This document shows, in pieces, positions 36,201-49,764 of a stretch of 64,000 nt of DNA. The stretch comes from Amblyornis subalaris (taxonomy: Eukaryota; Chordata; Aves; Passeriformes; Ptilonorhynchidae): assembly GCA_018881555.1 (NCBI GenBank), contig JACAXG010000304.1, positions 1-64,000 of the forward strand, written 5' to 3'. The notes under the pieces were generated by a model, which saw only the letters and a list, made by a program, of their open reading frames with translations, did no database searches and was not told the origin of the DNA. The number at the start of each line of letters is the position of its first letter. The stretch's first letter is position 1. A program made the translations under genes and the position numbers.

Positions 36201-39068
36201 GTGCTGAATTTCTATAACAGAATTGTGAAGTGTTTCTGAAATGTAAGTACGGAAAAACTATCCTTTGAGAAGATACACGCTCTCAAGGCCGGGTGCTAGC
36301 AAAGCCCTGCAGTGCTGAAGAGTTCGAAGGGATGGGAGCATCACATCATGCATGGCTCGGACATCTGCACAATCAGCGCTGAAGACAGAAGGCAACAAGA
36401 TGGAAGGCAAGATTGAGAGATATTGTTATATATTAGGCGAAATGAGGGTACCCGAGCAGATGCTCAGTTGGAAGGTTTTCTATGGGCTCTGAAGAGACAA
36501 AAAGGAGAACATCATGCAACAGTCTCACCATTGTCTCTTGTGCAGGGGGAGAAGGATGCGACAAAGTGAGCTTGAAAGAGGAAAGTGGAGAGAAAGGAAA
36601 AAATATGCTCATCTAGGAAGGGATGAAACCAAGTATGTCTAGTCTAGGGTAACATGTATAGCCTTGGGACAGGGCCTTGACGCTGAGGATTTTCAACTAA
36701 GTGTGGTTAGAGTTGAGAAGAGAGTGAGGCTTTCTGTGGTTGTGAATGATTTGTTTCCAGCAAAGGAGGTCCATTTGGGCTCTTGTGAAGTGAAGAAAGG
36801 ATAAACTGAAGGAACTACTAAATGCTAACAATGTCAAAAGGCACTCAGTTTAAAATGTAGTGGTAGTGGTGATGGGATGTTTTGAGCAAAATTAAAGTTG
36901 CACTAGTTAAGACATGGTATATGTTTGATTGAAGAAGCTAATGTGATCTCACTCTTCAAAAGAGCCAGTGCTTTAAGGGTTTGTACCTAACATAAAGGAC
37001 ACTTCAATGAAGGGTTTAGTCGACTGCAGTTTTAATAACAAAAAATCTTCTGCTTGAGCAGCCTTAAGAAACTGGAATTTTTTTTTTTTTTTACAGCTCT
37101 CCTGGTTACTTTAGTTTCCTTTTTTATTTTAGAATTAATTTTTATTTTTATAGCTTATGTGATAGGCACCCAAATCAACACAGAATTAATAAAGATGTAC
37201 AAAAAAGCAATGATTCCTGCATTCAAGAGTGGAAGTAAATTTAAATTTAAATGAAGCTATGTTTTATAGGGATTTGCTACTATTGCTGTTTTGGGTTTTG
37301 TGGTTTTTTTGGTTTTTTTTTACTTCCCCCTCCCTCCCCAGTTTAGTGGATTAGTGCTGTCACTCAGGCATTCTTGGTCTGTAATTTCTTGGGACTATAA
37401 ATCTCCAGCCTTTCACTATTATCAACACTACCAACAAGAAGTCACGTCAGAGTCTGTGCAGTAGGCTGATGATGTTGTTCATCACTTTCGCTTTTAGAAT
37501 GCACGTGTGTATCTTACTCAGTAGTTGAATGCTGGACTGAAACACCCAGTTGTAGCCCCTGGTTGCTTCACCAGCTAAATCAGACAGAACTGACAGTGTC
37601 CATACTACTGGGTCTGCCTCTGGTTATGTTAATTTTCTGTAAAAGTTTGTGGTATGGGTCCAGTCTAAGTGGACAGCAGGGGGAAAAGAAAGTATAAAAT
37701 TGCAGCTTTTGTGACTCCATATCAACTTAGAGCACTCATTTCTAAGTGGAAGTTAGCACATATTAAATAACTGTTAGGCTTATGTTTTCCTTCAGTTGTT
37801 GCTTTTCAGGCACTGGATAAAAGTGAACCTCTTCTTCCACAGTCCAAATGCAAAGTCCAAGTCAAGAGTGTCTCTTTCCAGAAGCTCTGGTACTTGCCAT
37901 TTCAAACAGGCTTCTCAGACCATGGGGAGCAGTATGATGTTTGAACCGAGAATTTTTAAATTCATGAAGTTTTCTTTTTCACTCCCTGCTTATTGGATGC
38001 TTCCGATCTTGCATGAAATATTTTTTGTTTTCAGTCAAGCTATTCTCTTCTTACAAAAAATTTCAATAGAAAAACTTAAAAGGACCGGAAAATATGTTCC
38101 TGTTTATTCTGTTAGATTTACTGTTTTGCCCCATTGGCAGTCTTATCATCAAATTTCAGTTGCCTATTGATTCTACTTGGTGATTTTTTTTAATGTGTTT
38201 TTAAGCCAGTATATAAGTTATATGTTATGCTGCATACTGTCCTTTCATACAGATTTGCAGTTGAAAATGTATACTTGTACTTCATTTCTATCAACAGTTA
38301 TCTTCAGTAAGCTTACTGAAAAGCAGCTCAGCTTTTAATATGCTGCATTCTAGAACAAATTCTGCAAGTGTGAGCTAAAGCTAAAATTTTGTTGCTTGGC
38401 AAGTCTTTTTGCAGACTATATTGTGCAGTACAGAGGTGGAAAAGCAAACCAACTTCAAAACAGCTATTGTTTAGAAACATTATTAACAACATAGTTGATC
38501 CCTGTCCCAGGACAGTTTATGGACTTACAGGGTTTTTAGTAGTTTGCCTAAAGATGGTAGCTTTAAATAATGTGTCAATTGTATAGTGATTTATCATAAT
38601 TTTAGTAATTCTTCTTTGCTTACAGTTAATAAAATGTAATTTCTTTTAAATGCTTTCTAGACAGATGATATTAATTTGTGTTTTCCATCCCAACACATTT
38701 TAAGAGTGTTATAATGAAGATAGGAATCCAAGACGGAAGAAAATGACCATCTCATTAAAAAAAGCCTGTAAAGCCAAGTGGAGACAAATGAATTCTGAAT
38801 GTTCTGATTTTTCTCTATTGTCATATAGACAACAACACTTCCATTATGCCTGTCACTTATCAAGAAAAGCTCTTTGGGAGGAAGCGCTGTGAGGAAACTC
38901 TCCATCAGCACATCTGTTGGTTTGAGGAAGTGATGGGATACACCAAGAATGCTGCCATCATCAGTTGGCTGAGGAATGCAAATGAAAAGGCATTCCTTTT
39001 GGCAGCCAGAGAGGGGCAGAAAAGTGTTTTGTCTTTCTGGGTGCAAGTAGTTATGGTACATGGCAGTT

Positions 39069-39103
39069 CAGGTTTTTCCTCAGTTTTTCCTCAGTTTTTC
39101 CTC
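39069..39103. repeat. Three tandem copies of an 11-bp unit
   Basis: CAGTTTTTCCT is repeated about three times (the first copy has one G variant) inside an otherwise unique stretch. A small local tandem duplication. Confidence 0.85.
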
Positions 39104-39867
39104 CCTTCAGCCTGTGTATCAGCATCCTCTGAGACCCACCCTATGCACAGGAGAGTCCTCACAATCTGGGCAGTCCTTCACTTGCTGTAACAAAGGAGGA
39201 AAATATTGTATCCCTGTGTGAAGGGACTGGGGAGGATCAGAAGTAGAGGCTTTTCTGAACACATTTTTCTTTGTTCTCTGACATCACAGCTCCCAAGATT
39301 TGTCCCATCAAGAAAAGGCAGGTTTGAAGTGGTATGATTTGCCATGCAAATTGCCAGCTCCATAAGAATTAGGATTTTTTTTTAGTTCTAAATTAAAATA
39401 TCTGAATATTTTAAAGTATCTAGGATGTATATGACACAACATGCCCTTTCTGTCCCTGACTGACTTTCAATTGAATATTTTTACAGACGTTCATTGTGCC
39501 ATTTTGTCCTACAATTGTCGGAGAATCAGGATATTCTTTAAATGCAGAGCGGACATATTTCCCTTTCCTGGACTTGTTTTGTGTGAATCTGCCTGAGAGG
39601 CAGAGAAAGAAAAAAACCCCACGATTATTTGGTCAGTTGTAGATTGTGATTGCACGTTTAATACTCTGAGCACTTTTCTGCTTCATGATTACATTATCAA
39701 GACTGGTTCATTCAAGGTTTTATTTCCACCTTTTATTTATAGTCTATGCTAACTGTAACCATGTTATCATCATATTTTCTCTGACATGTAAGCCAAGGTA
39801 GTTTACAAGATGCAGGATTTCTCTGCCATGCAATAACAGCTCTTTTATTCTGTGCAGGTGGAACATA

Positions 39868-39893
39868 TATGTATATATGTATATATAATATAC
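39868..39893. repeat. (TATG/TA)n microsatellite
   Basis: Alternating ATATATGTATATATGTATAT sequence; simple repeat in intron 2. Confidence 0.85.
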
Positions 39894-40145
39894 TTGCTGT
39901 TTATGGAAAAGTACTTCCGTGACTGCATGTGTAAATACCTATTCTGTCCTTTCTTCATCCAACTCTTTGTTCCAAAATTCCTTTCCACAGATTTTGTGTT
40001 GGTCAAGGAAGTATTGTGAGATGCTGTTCTTCCTGAAAAGTTGTAGTCCAACACTTTTTTCCTGAGGTAGTGAGACCCAGTAAAAAAGCATCCCTCTGTG
40101 TGGATCACAAGCTGTATTGAAGAGTTTGTTACCACATGAGTAGTG

Positions 40146-40959
40146 TAGTAGTGTTGCGGTGCACGGCTCGGCTAGATGGTACAACACCCACAACCTTCCA
40201 GAAGCCTCATGCTGTCCGGCGGTACCTCAGTGCGGTGTGCGATAGTCGGTGGGAAAAGGTCCAGTGCCGTGCCTTCCCTGGAGTCCCTCGCAGGTTCCAA
40301 GGCTCCCTGAGCCCTGCTAACCGTGGGTGCTGGCTACCACCTGCAGCTGGTAACTCCAGGGGGGCCTGTGAAGCCATCACATGTACATTCACTAATCCCA
40401 CCTGCGCAGGTGGTCGCGCAGGCCGTCGCACAGTCGACACCTTAAGACGGGGGTAAAGAGTTGGAGGCAGACTCTCCTTACGATGTTCCACAGAAGGTGT
40501 TTACTCTTGGAGGGTCAGGGAAGGAGAGCTGAAATCAAAGGGGTGACAAGGGATTATATACTGAAACAAATGGAGGCGGAGAGAGCACTGAGGACCAATA
40601 ACACAAGGGTAAGAGGGAGGAGAAAAGGTGGGGTAACAGCACATAAACCAATAAGGGTAGGTGAGGGGAGGAGCAGGGGAGCAAGGCCAATAGGGCATCG
40701 AGTGAGGGAGAACATTCCAGAACATAACCATATACAGAACATAGACTGACAGACTAAATAAACAGGGGAATGTACCATAGTAGGGTCTGGAGGGGAGAGA
40801 CCTTCCTTAATGCTGTATCCCAGGGGAGAGATCTTGGACCTTGGAGCCTCTTCCTACAACATCTGGGCCCTCTGGCCTGCTGGCTTCTCGGTCCCTTATG
40901 TGGCTTGCCCACCCTCTGCAGCCTCTTCTACTGTGGGCCTAGCCACTGCCACATGGTAG
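40146..40959 (-). mobile_element. Solo LTR of an endogenous retrovirus, antisense to CHSY3, with target duplication
   Basis: The LTR itself is 40152-40953 (802 bp). Read on the minus strand it starts TGTGGCAGTGGC and ends CGCAACA, so it has TG...CA termini. In that orientation there is a TATA box TATATAATCC (complement of 40551-40560) and, about 45 bases downstream, an AGTAAA polyadenylation-like signal (complement of 40500-40505), followed by a GC-rich U5. The flanks are TAGTAG (40146-40151) and TGGTAG (40954-40959), a 6-bp target duplication with one mismatch, as expected of ERVK/alpharetrovirus-like insertions. No internal viral sequence remains, so it is a solo LTR. GC content and CpG stand out from the AT-rich intron. 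Confidence 0.8.
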
Positions 40960-43900
40960 TAGTGTCTTCATTTCAGCAGCTTTGCTGATAGACTAAGCTT
41001 TACTATGTGGCTATGTGCTACTTTTACAAAGAGGAATCGTTCAACCTTTTATTAAAAACTAAACCGATATACTTTGTTCAAAGACAAGCAACATGTGTTA
41101 ATTGCCCTAGCTCAAAACTATTCATGAGCTGTACTACTGTGGAATGACAAGTTTGCTTATGCTTTGCCTGTTATTTTTTATTACTTCTGCTGATCCCTGG
41201 GATAAGGTTTTGCAATTTTTCCCATCTGTTATTGTAAATGTTCCTTTTGCTTCTTAAATACTAAATGTTCTTCCACTCTACCTGATGCTTTTCACAGTTA
41301 TGCAGCAGTTTCCCAGCATCTTTAAATATTTGATATATAATCTTTTATAAAAAGAATTAAACAAGAATGAATTTATCAGGTTTCTCTGTAAGATTTATCA
41401 GGTTTCCCTTTTTGCTAGATAGTCTGATGATTTATCAAGATTTTATTTTCTGGGATTTTTTATTAACTTGTTCAAAAATTGGATCTAAAATTCATGATTA
41501 AAATTAAAATGCAGATTGTTTGCTTAAAAGCAGTATTTAGCTATGACAGTAATTGAAGGATGCATTGATTCACTGTAGCTTTGTGGGAAAGAGCTATACA
41601 GTTTTAAGTACTCATCTTGTCACTTAATAAGCCTTTTCTTTTGGCAAGTATGTAAGGGATGGACAGATAGTAAACTCCATTGAACGCTTAGCAGAGATGG
41701 ATAGACTTTTTCTGGGATGATACATCTTCAGTGATGGTATCTTCCAGTTTCTAACAGACTTCCATAAATGGTTGGGTTAATTCACTGGCACTGGTTTAAC
41801 AATTGTAATTAGATTACTTTGGGCTTTGTGCACTCAGTTCACAATTAGTAAGTATCATGTGTAAGTATTTTTTTTCTCTGCTTTCTCTGAAGGAGTTGAT
41901 ATTATGATGGTATTCTCTAAAAAGGTTGCTAAAAAGGTATTCTCATACTACTCTGACTTACAGAATCAAATACAACCGAATTTAAAAAGACTGATTAAAA
42001 GTAAAAGCCTATTTAAGAAACTTTTTCTGTATCATTCTATCTCTTCTCAGCTCCTCACCTTCTTTGTTTATTTACATTTTGAAGTTTGCTGTTCTGTGTC
42101 CATGCTTATGTTCTTATGTTGTAAGAGCTCTGCTAATTCTTTCTAGTTGTGTTATGTTTCAGTGTGTAAAGAAACCTGCTTTTAATAAGTTTTTTTTTTA
42201 AGTAGAGGAATACATGAATATGTTTACTTTTGGTATATTTTTAGTTTTTTTATATTGTTGCTAGAGAAAATGGAAATACTTTATAACAATTTCAAAAGTG
42301 TTAAAAAAGTTGGAAGTTTCTCCTGTAGAGACTGACGGTCATCTTTATGTCAATATTCTTTCTGTTCATGAAGTAATTACAAGTGCAAATAATTTGCTTT
42401 CTCTACATGAAAAAAAAAGAAGATCAAAGTCTGAGAGAAGCCCTCTTTCTTCCCTAAAAGCAGTTAATGTTTAAATTGGTTTCAAGGCATGTTATTTACA
42501 GTGTCTTCTAAGCTCTTGGCTATAACCATTATGTTTTTGTCGCTTTTATTTGCATATACAAAGTGAGTTTTATTTCAGTCCATTAGTATGGCATAAGGGC
42601 AGGATATATTGGAAAAAAGCACTTTAAATATTTGGTTTCAAGTGAGACAGTTCTGATTTATTGCAGGAAATAGAGTAAAGCCACAGGACAGAAAGAATAG
42701 CAAGGACAATCTGTTTATTATATGTTTTCTCCCAGTGAGGAAATAGTTTCAGGCAATCCTAATACTGATTGCAAAAGCTGCTTTTCAATGTTGAGTTCTG
42801 AAAAAAAAGCTTTAAAAAAGTGTTTTCTGCAATTCTATTAATTTCTTTCATTTGCAAATTTAGTTTTCAAAATATTTTGTCAATATTTACTTATGCTAAC
42901 ATAGCTTTGGAGTAAAACCCATATTAATTCTGTATTTCCCTCAGTATTAAAATACTGTTTGTTAATATCAGTTTGAAAATAAACTTCGGACTAGTAACAG
43001 GTGTGGAAATATGACAACAGAATGGAAACAGGTTCTAAGAAATTTCTAATTTTTTTTTTCTTTTATTATTCAAGTTTATATCAAAAATTGCTCTTGTCAG
43101 TGCTTGCCACAAATTACATGCTTGATGTGTTCTTCAAGTTCTGAACTACCTAATTAATTGCAAGTATTTTTAGAATATGTTTTTGTGTTATTGATATGCT
43201 GAGTTTGTGCTTCATTAGCTCTCATGCTACAGCAGATTATATAGTTCTCATGGAAGCATGATGATAATTAATGGTTTACATTCTTTGAATAAGATTTGTA
43301 ATGTTTGTATTTGATAAGGATAATGCAGTGCAATTTTTTTACATTTTTGGGAAGCATTTTTCTTCTGACATCTCTTCTAAAAATTGTTTTGATATTGTAA
43401 TGGCAATTTCAAGTTTCCAACAAATTCCTAAAGGAAGATGGATTTATTTGTTGGGTGTATTTCAATTTAGGTCTGTATGCAGAAGGTAATTAATCCAGTG
43501 CCCTCCCTGTTAATTTCCTTGACCACAATATCACAGTAAAATACTGCTGTGGTTAGTCAAAAGATCATGGCTTGGTGAAGACTCTGCAGGTCTGGTTGGT
43601 CTACAGAGGTAAAATATTGAAAACAGAAAAATAAGTGTTATGCTTATCAGCTTGTATCTTGAGTAATGATACGGCTGTCGGGAGTAAATTAATCTGGTAA
43701 AAAGTGGTTTTGGCTGTACCTGAAAGCAGGCTTGCTTCATGTGCCTGTGGTAGTTGAATAGGGAGAACAACAAAATAATAAGAAAAAACTGAAGAAGGCT
43801 TGGATTTTAATCCTGTTTAAATGGAAATACTCTAGGTTAAGAAATATGTGGGAGAAGTGGGTAAAGATATGTACTTCTCTTTTTCCTTTCCAGAAAATGT

Positions 43901-46900
43901 AAAATAATCAGAAAAGGTCTATTCTGTCTGTTGCAAGTGCAGGCCTGGTATTTACTGTTTAACCAGAAAAGGGAAATAAAATATTTTATATTTTTAATTT
44001 CAGCAGTTTGATATTAATCCTATTTAGTAATGTAAATTCTTTAATAAGAAGAAGTGTATAACAAAACCCACACTTTTAAAATTTGATGTCATGTCAGTTT
44101 TCAGTTTTAGAATTTGTTGGTTTATGTTGACTGGACAATAGAGAGTATGTAGGAACTAATTTTGTTTTGTACACAGAAGACACTAAGATGCTGAACTTTT
44201 TCAGTAACTAATCAATGATGCTGCCTGATGCTAGGGAGATCTATACAAATTATGCATTGTTTGAGTAAAATGTCATGACACCAGTTCTATCTTTTCAAGT
44301 TTAGATGACTCTGCTGTACAAATGTATGACGATATACAAATTGCTGTACATTAATAGGCATGTTTCCTTAAGTACATTTACTCTTGCAAAACATGGCGAT
44401 GGACCAAGACAGGAATTAAGTTGAAGAGCAAAAAGTAGGAAAAAAAATTTCCTACTTCTTCATATTTTCAAGCATTCAAGGCGTTAAAGTTATGGCATTA
44501 GAATTTCTCAAGGTATTTAGAAAAACTGAGGTTTCGGCATCCTTAAACCATAAGCAGAGAGAAAAAATAAATGTGACTTAAGTCTGAAAAGGCAGAATGA
44601 TATGTCAGTATCTTAAATACTGTTTTTAATCAGAGTGGAGCCTTGTACAAAACACATGAAAATGTCTGACTTTCTGTAATGGTTTTAAATGGCATACATT
44701 GTTTGGTTGTATTGATTGGCCATTTCATTATAGTTTTCACAAACTTCACGCAGGCATAACGCAGCAGGATTATAGTATTTTTCCACTCTTTTGTTGGTCT
44801 TGTGCCCAACAGACTCCCTGTTTCATATTTTTATCTCAAATTTTGCTAATGTTCTCTAAGTAAAAAAAACTCTTTGACTTGGCACCTTTTAATAATATCA
44901 AGTGCAGCAATGTTTTGTCTTTAAGAAGTTGATCAAAGACTTCTCTTTGTCAGACTGGACTTAAATCATAGAGACCCAGGGCTACTTTTCTGCCCCTTTC
45001 TTAGTCTTCTTTTGTTCCTAAGAAAGACTTATTTAATTAATGAGATTATTGGGATGTTTAATACTGTACAATTAGGAAAAACAATTGCCAATATACACAG
45101 CACACTCAAGTTTTAAAATATGACAATGACCAGTTGCCATCCGAACGAAAGTCTTCCTGTGATAGCCATTGGCAGTACTGTGTGTTGCCAGTTGATGGTT
45201 GTACAGTATGAAGTATTGATGATCACAATTCAGCCCAGTGACTGTTCTTGCTGTTTTGAAGATGAGTGAGCTTTTCTTGCCTACTGATTATGCTACAGTT
45301 GTGGTTAGTCAAAGGAATTGGACCTGAAGACTTGGCTGCATTTAATACATGGGAAAAAACAAACTCATGGTTTTATATGTTAAGGAAACCCATAGAAATA
45401 GCCATCCTTCTTTTCTTTCTTTCCTTTTAATAGGAAGGAGAATTCTTAATACTTGTGTTAAGCAGTAGAAAAATTGGGAAATTTACATCAGTTTGTGAGA
45501 GAATTATAACTCACTTTTAAAGCTGATTTCAACAGGTTTTTGGTGATGTGTTTGTCCATATCCCATCCCCTGTCCCTGTCATCTCCTAGCACTCCAGTTA
45601 GATTCTTACATCCTATTGACATGATCCCAAGTGCATGATTTTTGTATGAATATTTCCTTGACTCCCAAGGGAAGCTTGTATACCATGTGCCAAGCTTGAT
45701 GCCTTATTAGTCAGAGATAATAGTGTTGTTTATATAAATGATTTAAGATTTAAGAAAGGTGTCTGCATATTTATAATCATATCTAGTGAGTACAATGAAA
45801 ACAATAAAAATGTGTGAACTGGAAAGTTCATAAGAAAAACATTTTTCTTGTTACAAGAGCAAAATCTCCAAGCCTTAAATAATGTGTGTATTTTGTTTTA
45901 TAATATGTGCAGAAAAACCTCGCTTGACTAGTCTGATTCTCCAAAGGTGGTTGTTTTTCCTCTCTGAAGGAGAGGAGGAAAAAAACCCCTACACAACCAG
46001 GAAACTAATTTTCAGGCATAATATGTACTGTACAAGCTGAAATCTGTTACAGCTTGATTTCAGACACAAGCCTGGTGAAGAGTGAGTGAGCAAGAAAGCT
46101 GACTCTGTAGATGAGTCAGATTGCCTCTTTATGGAAATTTTTGTGTTACTTAAATTTATTTGTGCTTTTTACAAATTAGTCTGAGGAAGTAAAGACTAAG
46201 AAGGGTTTTAAATACAGAAAACAGCAATTTTGCTCAAAATATGAGTTGTGTGCATTTAATATGTTGCTAGAAAATGTTAATTGAAATCGGGTTACCACAA
46301 AAACTTAGGCTTGAAGCTCTTTCTGGGAGCACATCAAGTAAGGTTTCTCTTTTTCAGAGCTGAATCCCTCTTAAATTGTTTGAAAGGGCTTATCTGTTAT
46401 AGACATCAGTATATGTCCCAGGTGGATATTGTAAATGCCAGCTGTTGCATTTTTAAGTACAGATGGCTGATCCAGCTTCATCACTACTGAATGCTTGCAG
46501 TAATACATTCTCTAGTTGTTTTTTTACTCATTGTCCTCTGTTGTCCTTTGGTGACTGGTTAGCAGTTAGGGACAGCAAATGCCTATATGTATTGATTATA
46601 AATTACTGTCTGTATGAAACTTACGGTAAGTAATCTTGCTTGACTGTAGACATACACAGAAGCAGGGATGTGTGTATTTAGTGCTGCTATGTATTTCAGG
46701 CTTACATTTTAAATCCCACATATGTTAAACACACAAATGTTTTAAGACCTGACTCTACTGAAGTAATTTACTTAATATTTTTTTAAGCTTTTTGCAAAGC
46801 TTAAAAGCAACTTTCAGAAGTTATTTGAAAGTTATTGAAAGTTCTATCCATTCTGATCAGTTTCCGATAAGAAATGCAAAAATATGTTCTGAAAAATAGT

Positions 46901-49764
46901 ATTTGAAATTGTTCAGAAAGGATAGAGTGGTCTGTTACAAACCCCCTGTTGACTAAATATAGCCTAGTTACTGAGGATTACTCGGGTTAATTCCATTTTT
47001 GTTAGATCTGCTATACAACAGGGATATACGTCATCTCTTGAAATAAAGCAGGCACTACAATAGCTGTACGAATTACTGTAGCTGTAGTAGTAACCTCCCT
47101 CTAGAGTGTGGTGAGACAGAAGAATGAAATGGAGACACTGCTGTGAAACAGTACACTTCTGAGATCAGTATAAAAATTAAGAGATTTATCTTCCTTGTTA
47201 TGGATTGCTTCTCCTTGTATATAGGTCAGTTAAAGTAATCCTTCAGAATAAAAACACCACTCAATGAAATGTGGTCAAGTAATATGGCTTATGATGAATG
47301 TCTGATGTGAAAACATAAAAGAAATGTAAAAATGTTTCAAAACCCGATGGAGCTTATTTTTGCTTTTGTGTATTATGTAATAAAATCTTGGCCCTTTAGG
47401 TAAGCTGTATTCTCAAGTATGCTGTTTAAAAAACTTCCACTTGCTATTAAGCAACCTATGTAACTTAATAGGCCTAGAAGAGTAATAGAGTGATGTGACT
47501 GGAAGAGTCATGAAGAGATTGTGCAATATGTTATTATATGAGTTCATAATTAAATTTGCGATAAATCTTACTACCATGATCTTGCTTGAGGCTAGATATT
47601 TACATCACCTGCTGCTCAGTCTAGAGATTGCTTCCACTATGGTGTTTTGCTTCCTGGTGGCACTCTTAGGTGTCTACCAAATCTTGGGACAAATGTGTGT
47701 GACACGGGTTGTGTTGTGTTTTGGGCAGTTTTAAGCTCTGCACTAGATTCCGTTATCATTGTGTGTTACTAAATTACGTTCGGTAGAGCACAGTAAAAGG
47801 ATACAACTGAGTTTATTTAACTGGAAATCCTTGTGAAACTGTTCTTTGAAACTTGGTTCTGGAAGCTGCTGAATTAGTTTATTTTCTAAAATGATTCTTC
47901 ATTTGGCAGTGAATTAAAAGCATATATACAAAGCAAACAAAACCTACCAATTTAAAACAATTAAGGTTGCTTTGTCAAACACTTTAAGCTTGAAACACCA
48001 GGATGTAATTTAAATGCATCTTGCTCATGGTAAAATAGAATTTCTAATTATAGACTTGCATGTAGGTGGTTTTTCAGTGGATAAATGTAAAATTTGGCTT
48101 TAAAGAACTTTCATAAAATTGTCATAAGCTGGTGGAGTATTCATTGCTGTACAGTAACATGTAGTGACCTTCATAAGGCAGCAGATCATGATTTCTTTTG
48201 CCTCTAATAGACATCTCATCACAAATGGCAATAATCCTATAAATGGGGTAGTATGATGAATAATTAATTATTCTTTCTCATGCATATTCCTATTCCTTAA
48301 GTGTATTATGTAGACTGTAAAAACAGGCTGTGATAAGATGCCTTCTGAATAGGTTTTGGTAACTTAAAAGTTAATTTGTGGGCTAATTATCTAACATTTA
48401 ATGACTTTTGAAATGAGGAAATTTAGACCTATCAGCCCTGTTTTGTGGACCATTGGTTATTTTGTAGTCAGCTGCATCTTTGAATAAAATAGAGAATTTG
48501 TGTAGCATCATCTAAAGTTGTTCTCTTAATTGCCCTTCATTTGTCATGTGATGAATCATTATATATTTCTTGACTTTGAACTTTTGAACACATTATAGCT
48601 TTGACAGCTCATAAATGTAAAATTACTTCTACAGGAGTGTAACAGGCTCTCTTTGCTGACAGTGTCAAACTGTAGTGCTGCAGGTCTCTACATCTCAAAG
48701 ATAACTGACTACAATCTGCTTTGTCATTTCTGTTTGTGTTCAATTCTACTGAGCTGCACTTCACATAATGCTTTATAAGTTAGAGCAAACTGAGTATTGG
48801 TTATGACAGTGGAGTATTCTCAAATGGCTGGAACTCTTCCTTCATAAAACAATGTCTTCAGATATGTACAAATTTATTTTATTTCATTTCAGAGTTTTGT
48901 CTCTGTCTAACATAGAACTGTAAACCGATAAAATTTTTGGGTGTTGTTATAAGTGTTCAACAGATTGAAAATACATTCTCATGTTTCCTTGCATGGGAGG
49001 TAAATTTAAAAATAATTGGCCAAATTAGGGTTTTATTTTTGTCCCGACTTTAAAAAATAATCCCAGCAACCTTTAAAAACATGCAATGCTAAAGGAGAAA
49101 ATTGTTCTTATTCACATTCTCCTCTGGAGGACTGTGCAATAGCTTTTCCAGCTGGATGGTGTGACACGCATCTCACTGTTAGAACAAGCCAGAACAGATA
49201 GCCAGCGATAAGATATTTCTGAGGAGTTAACAATTTCTGTGTTACTGGATTGAAGTTTAGGTATGGATGTTTCATTTAAGTAGGTGTCATGTTCAGTATA
49301 ACTGAATTACTTGCTTTTGACTGCATTAATAAAAATGAGTTAAGAAAGTGTTGCAGACTAACTCTATTGTCTAGCAGTGAAAAGGTATGTATATTTTTTA
49401 TGGTTTATTGCTTTGAATGTAAATTTATACCTTTTTTTAAAAAAAATCTTTATGCTGAACTAGAATCAATGCATTTTAAAGCTGTCCATTTTAGCAGTAC
49501 AGTATTTAAGACATTCATCTCTGTGTCTAAGCATCATATTTCAGTATTACAGTCCCCTAATTTTTTGTTTGCTAAACTAGTAAGCAGGAATCACCTTGGG
49601 AGTACTTCTCTGTTCTTATGAGAAGGTCATGTGTCTGTTTTATTAATTCACATATTCATTTTCCTTCATGATCTCACTGCGATGCAGCTTTTTAAAGGAT
49701 TGTTTTGGCTACAGTTAAGAATTTAATTTTTCTAAGTCTATGTGCAAAGATGCAAGCTACTTTA
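40960..49764 (+). other. CHSY3: CHSY3 intron 2, unique AT-rich sequence
   Basis: Very AT-rich with short frames only and no recognised gene, CR1 end or LTR. It contains a 10-bp-arm hairpin at 44433-44457, short A/T runs and local pyrimidine runs (near 45410). CHSY3 coding exon 3 is not here. Confidence 0.6.
44433..44457. repeat. Inverted repeat with 10-bp perfect arms
   Basis: AAGTAGGAAA and its complement TTTCCTACTT are separated by five A residues. A single AT-rich hairpin; it is too short for a microRNA precursor and has no evident function. Confidence 0.7.

Larger units (their letters stand above)
30334..40151 (+). other. CHSY3: CHSY3 intron 2, unique AT-rich sequence
   Basis: No gene, CR1 end or LTR recognised. 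It contains TG/TA microsatellites (30525-30566, 33224-33271, 39868-39893), a T12 run (about 32160-32173), and several A/T tracts. A GC-richer patch at about 36280-36620 and an ORF-dense patch at 38650-39190 remain unexplained. Confidence 0.55.

Noticed and set aside
40136..40491. Arg/Pro-rich ORFs on both strands
   Set aside because: They are the U5/R part of the antisense solo LTR, which is non-coding.
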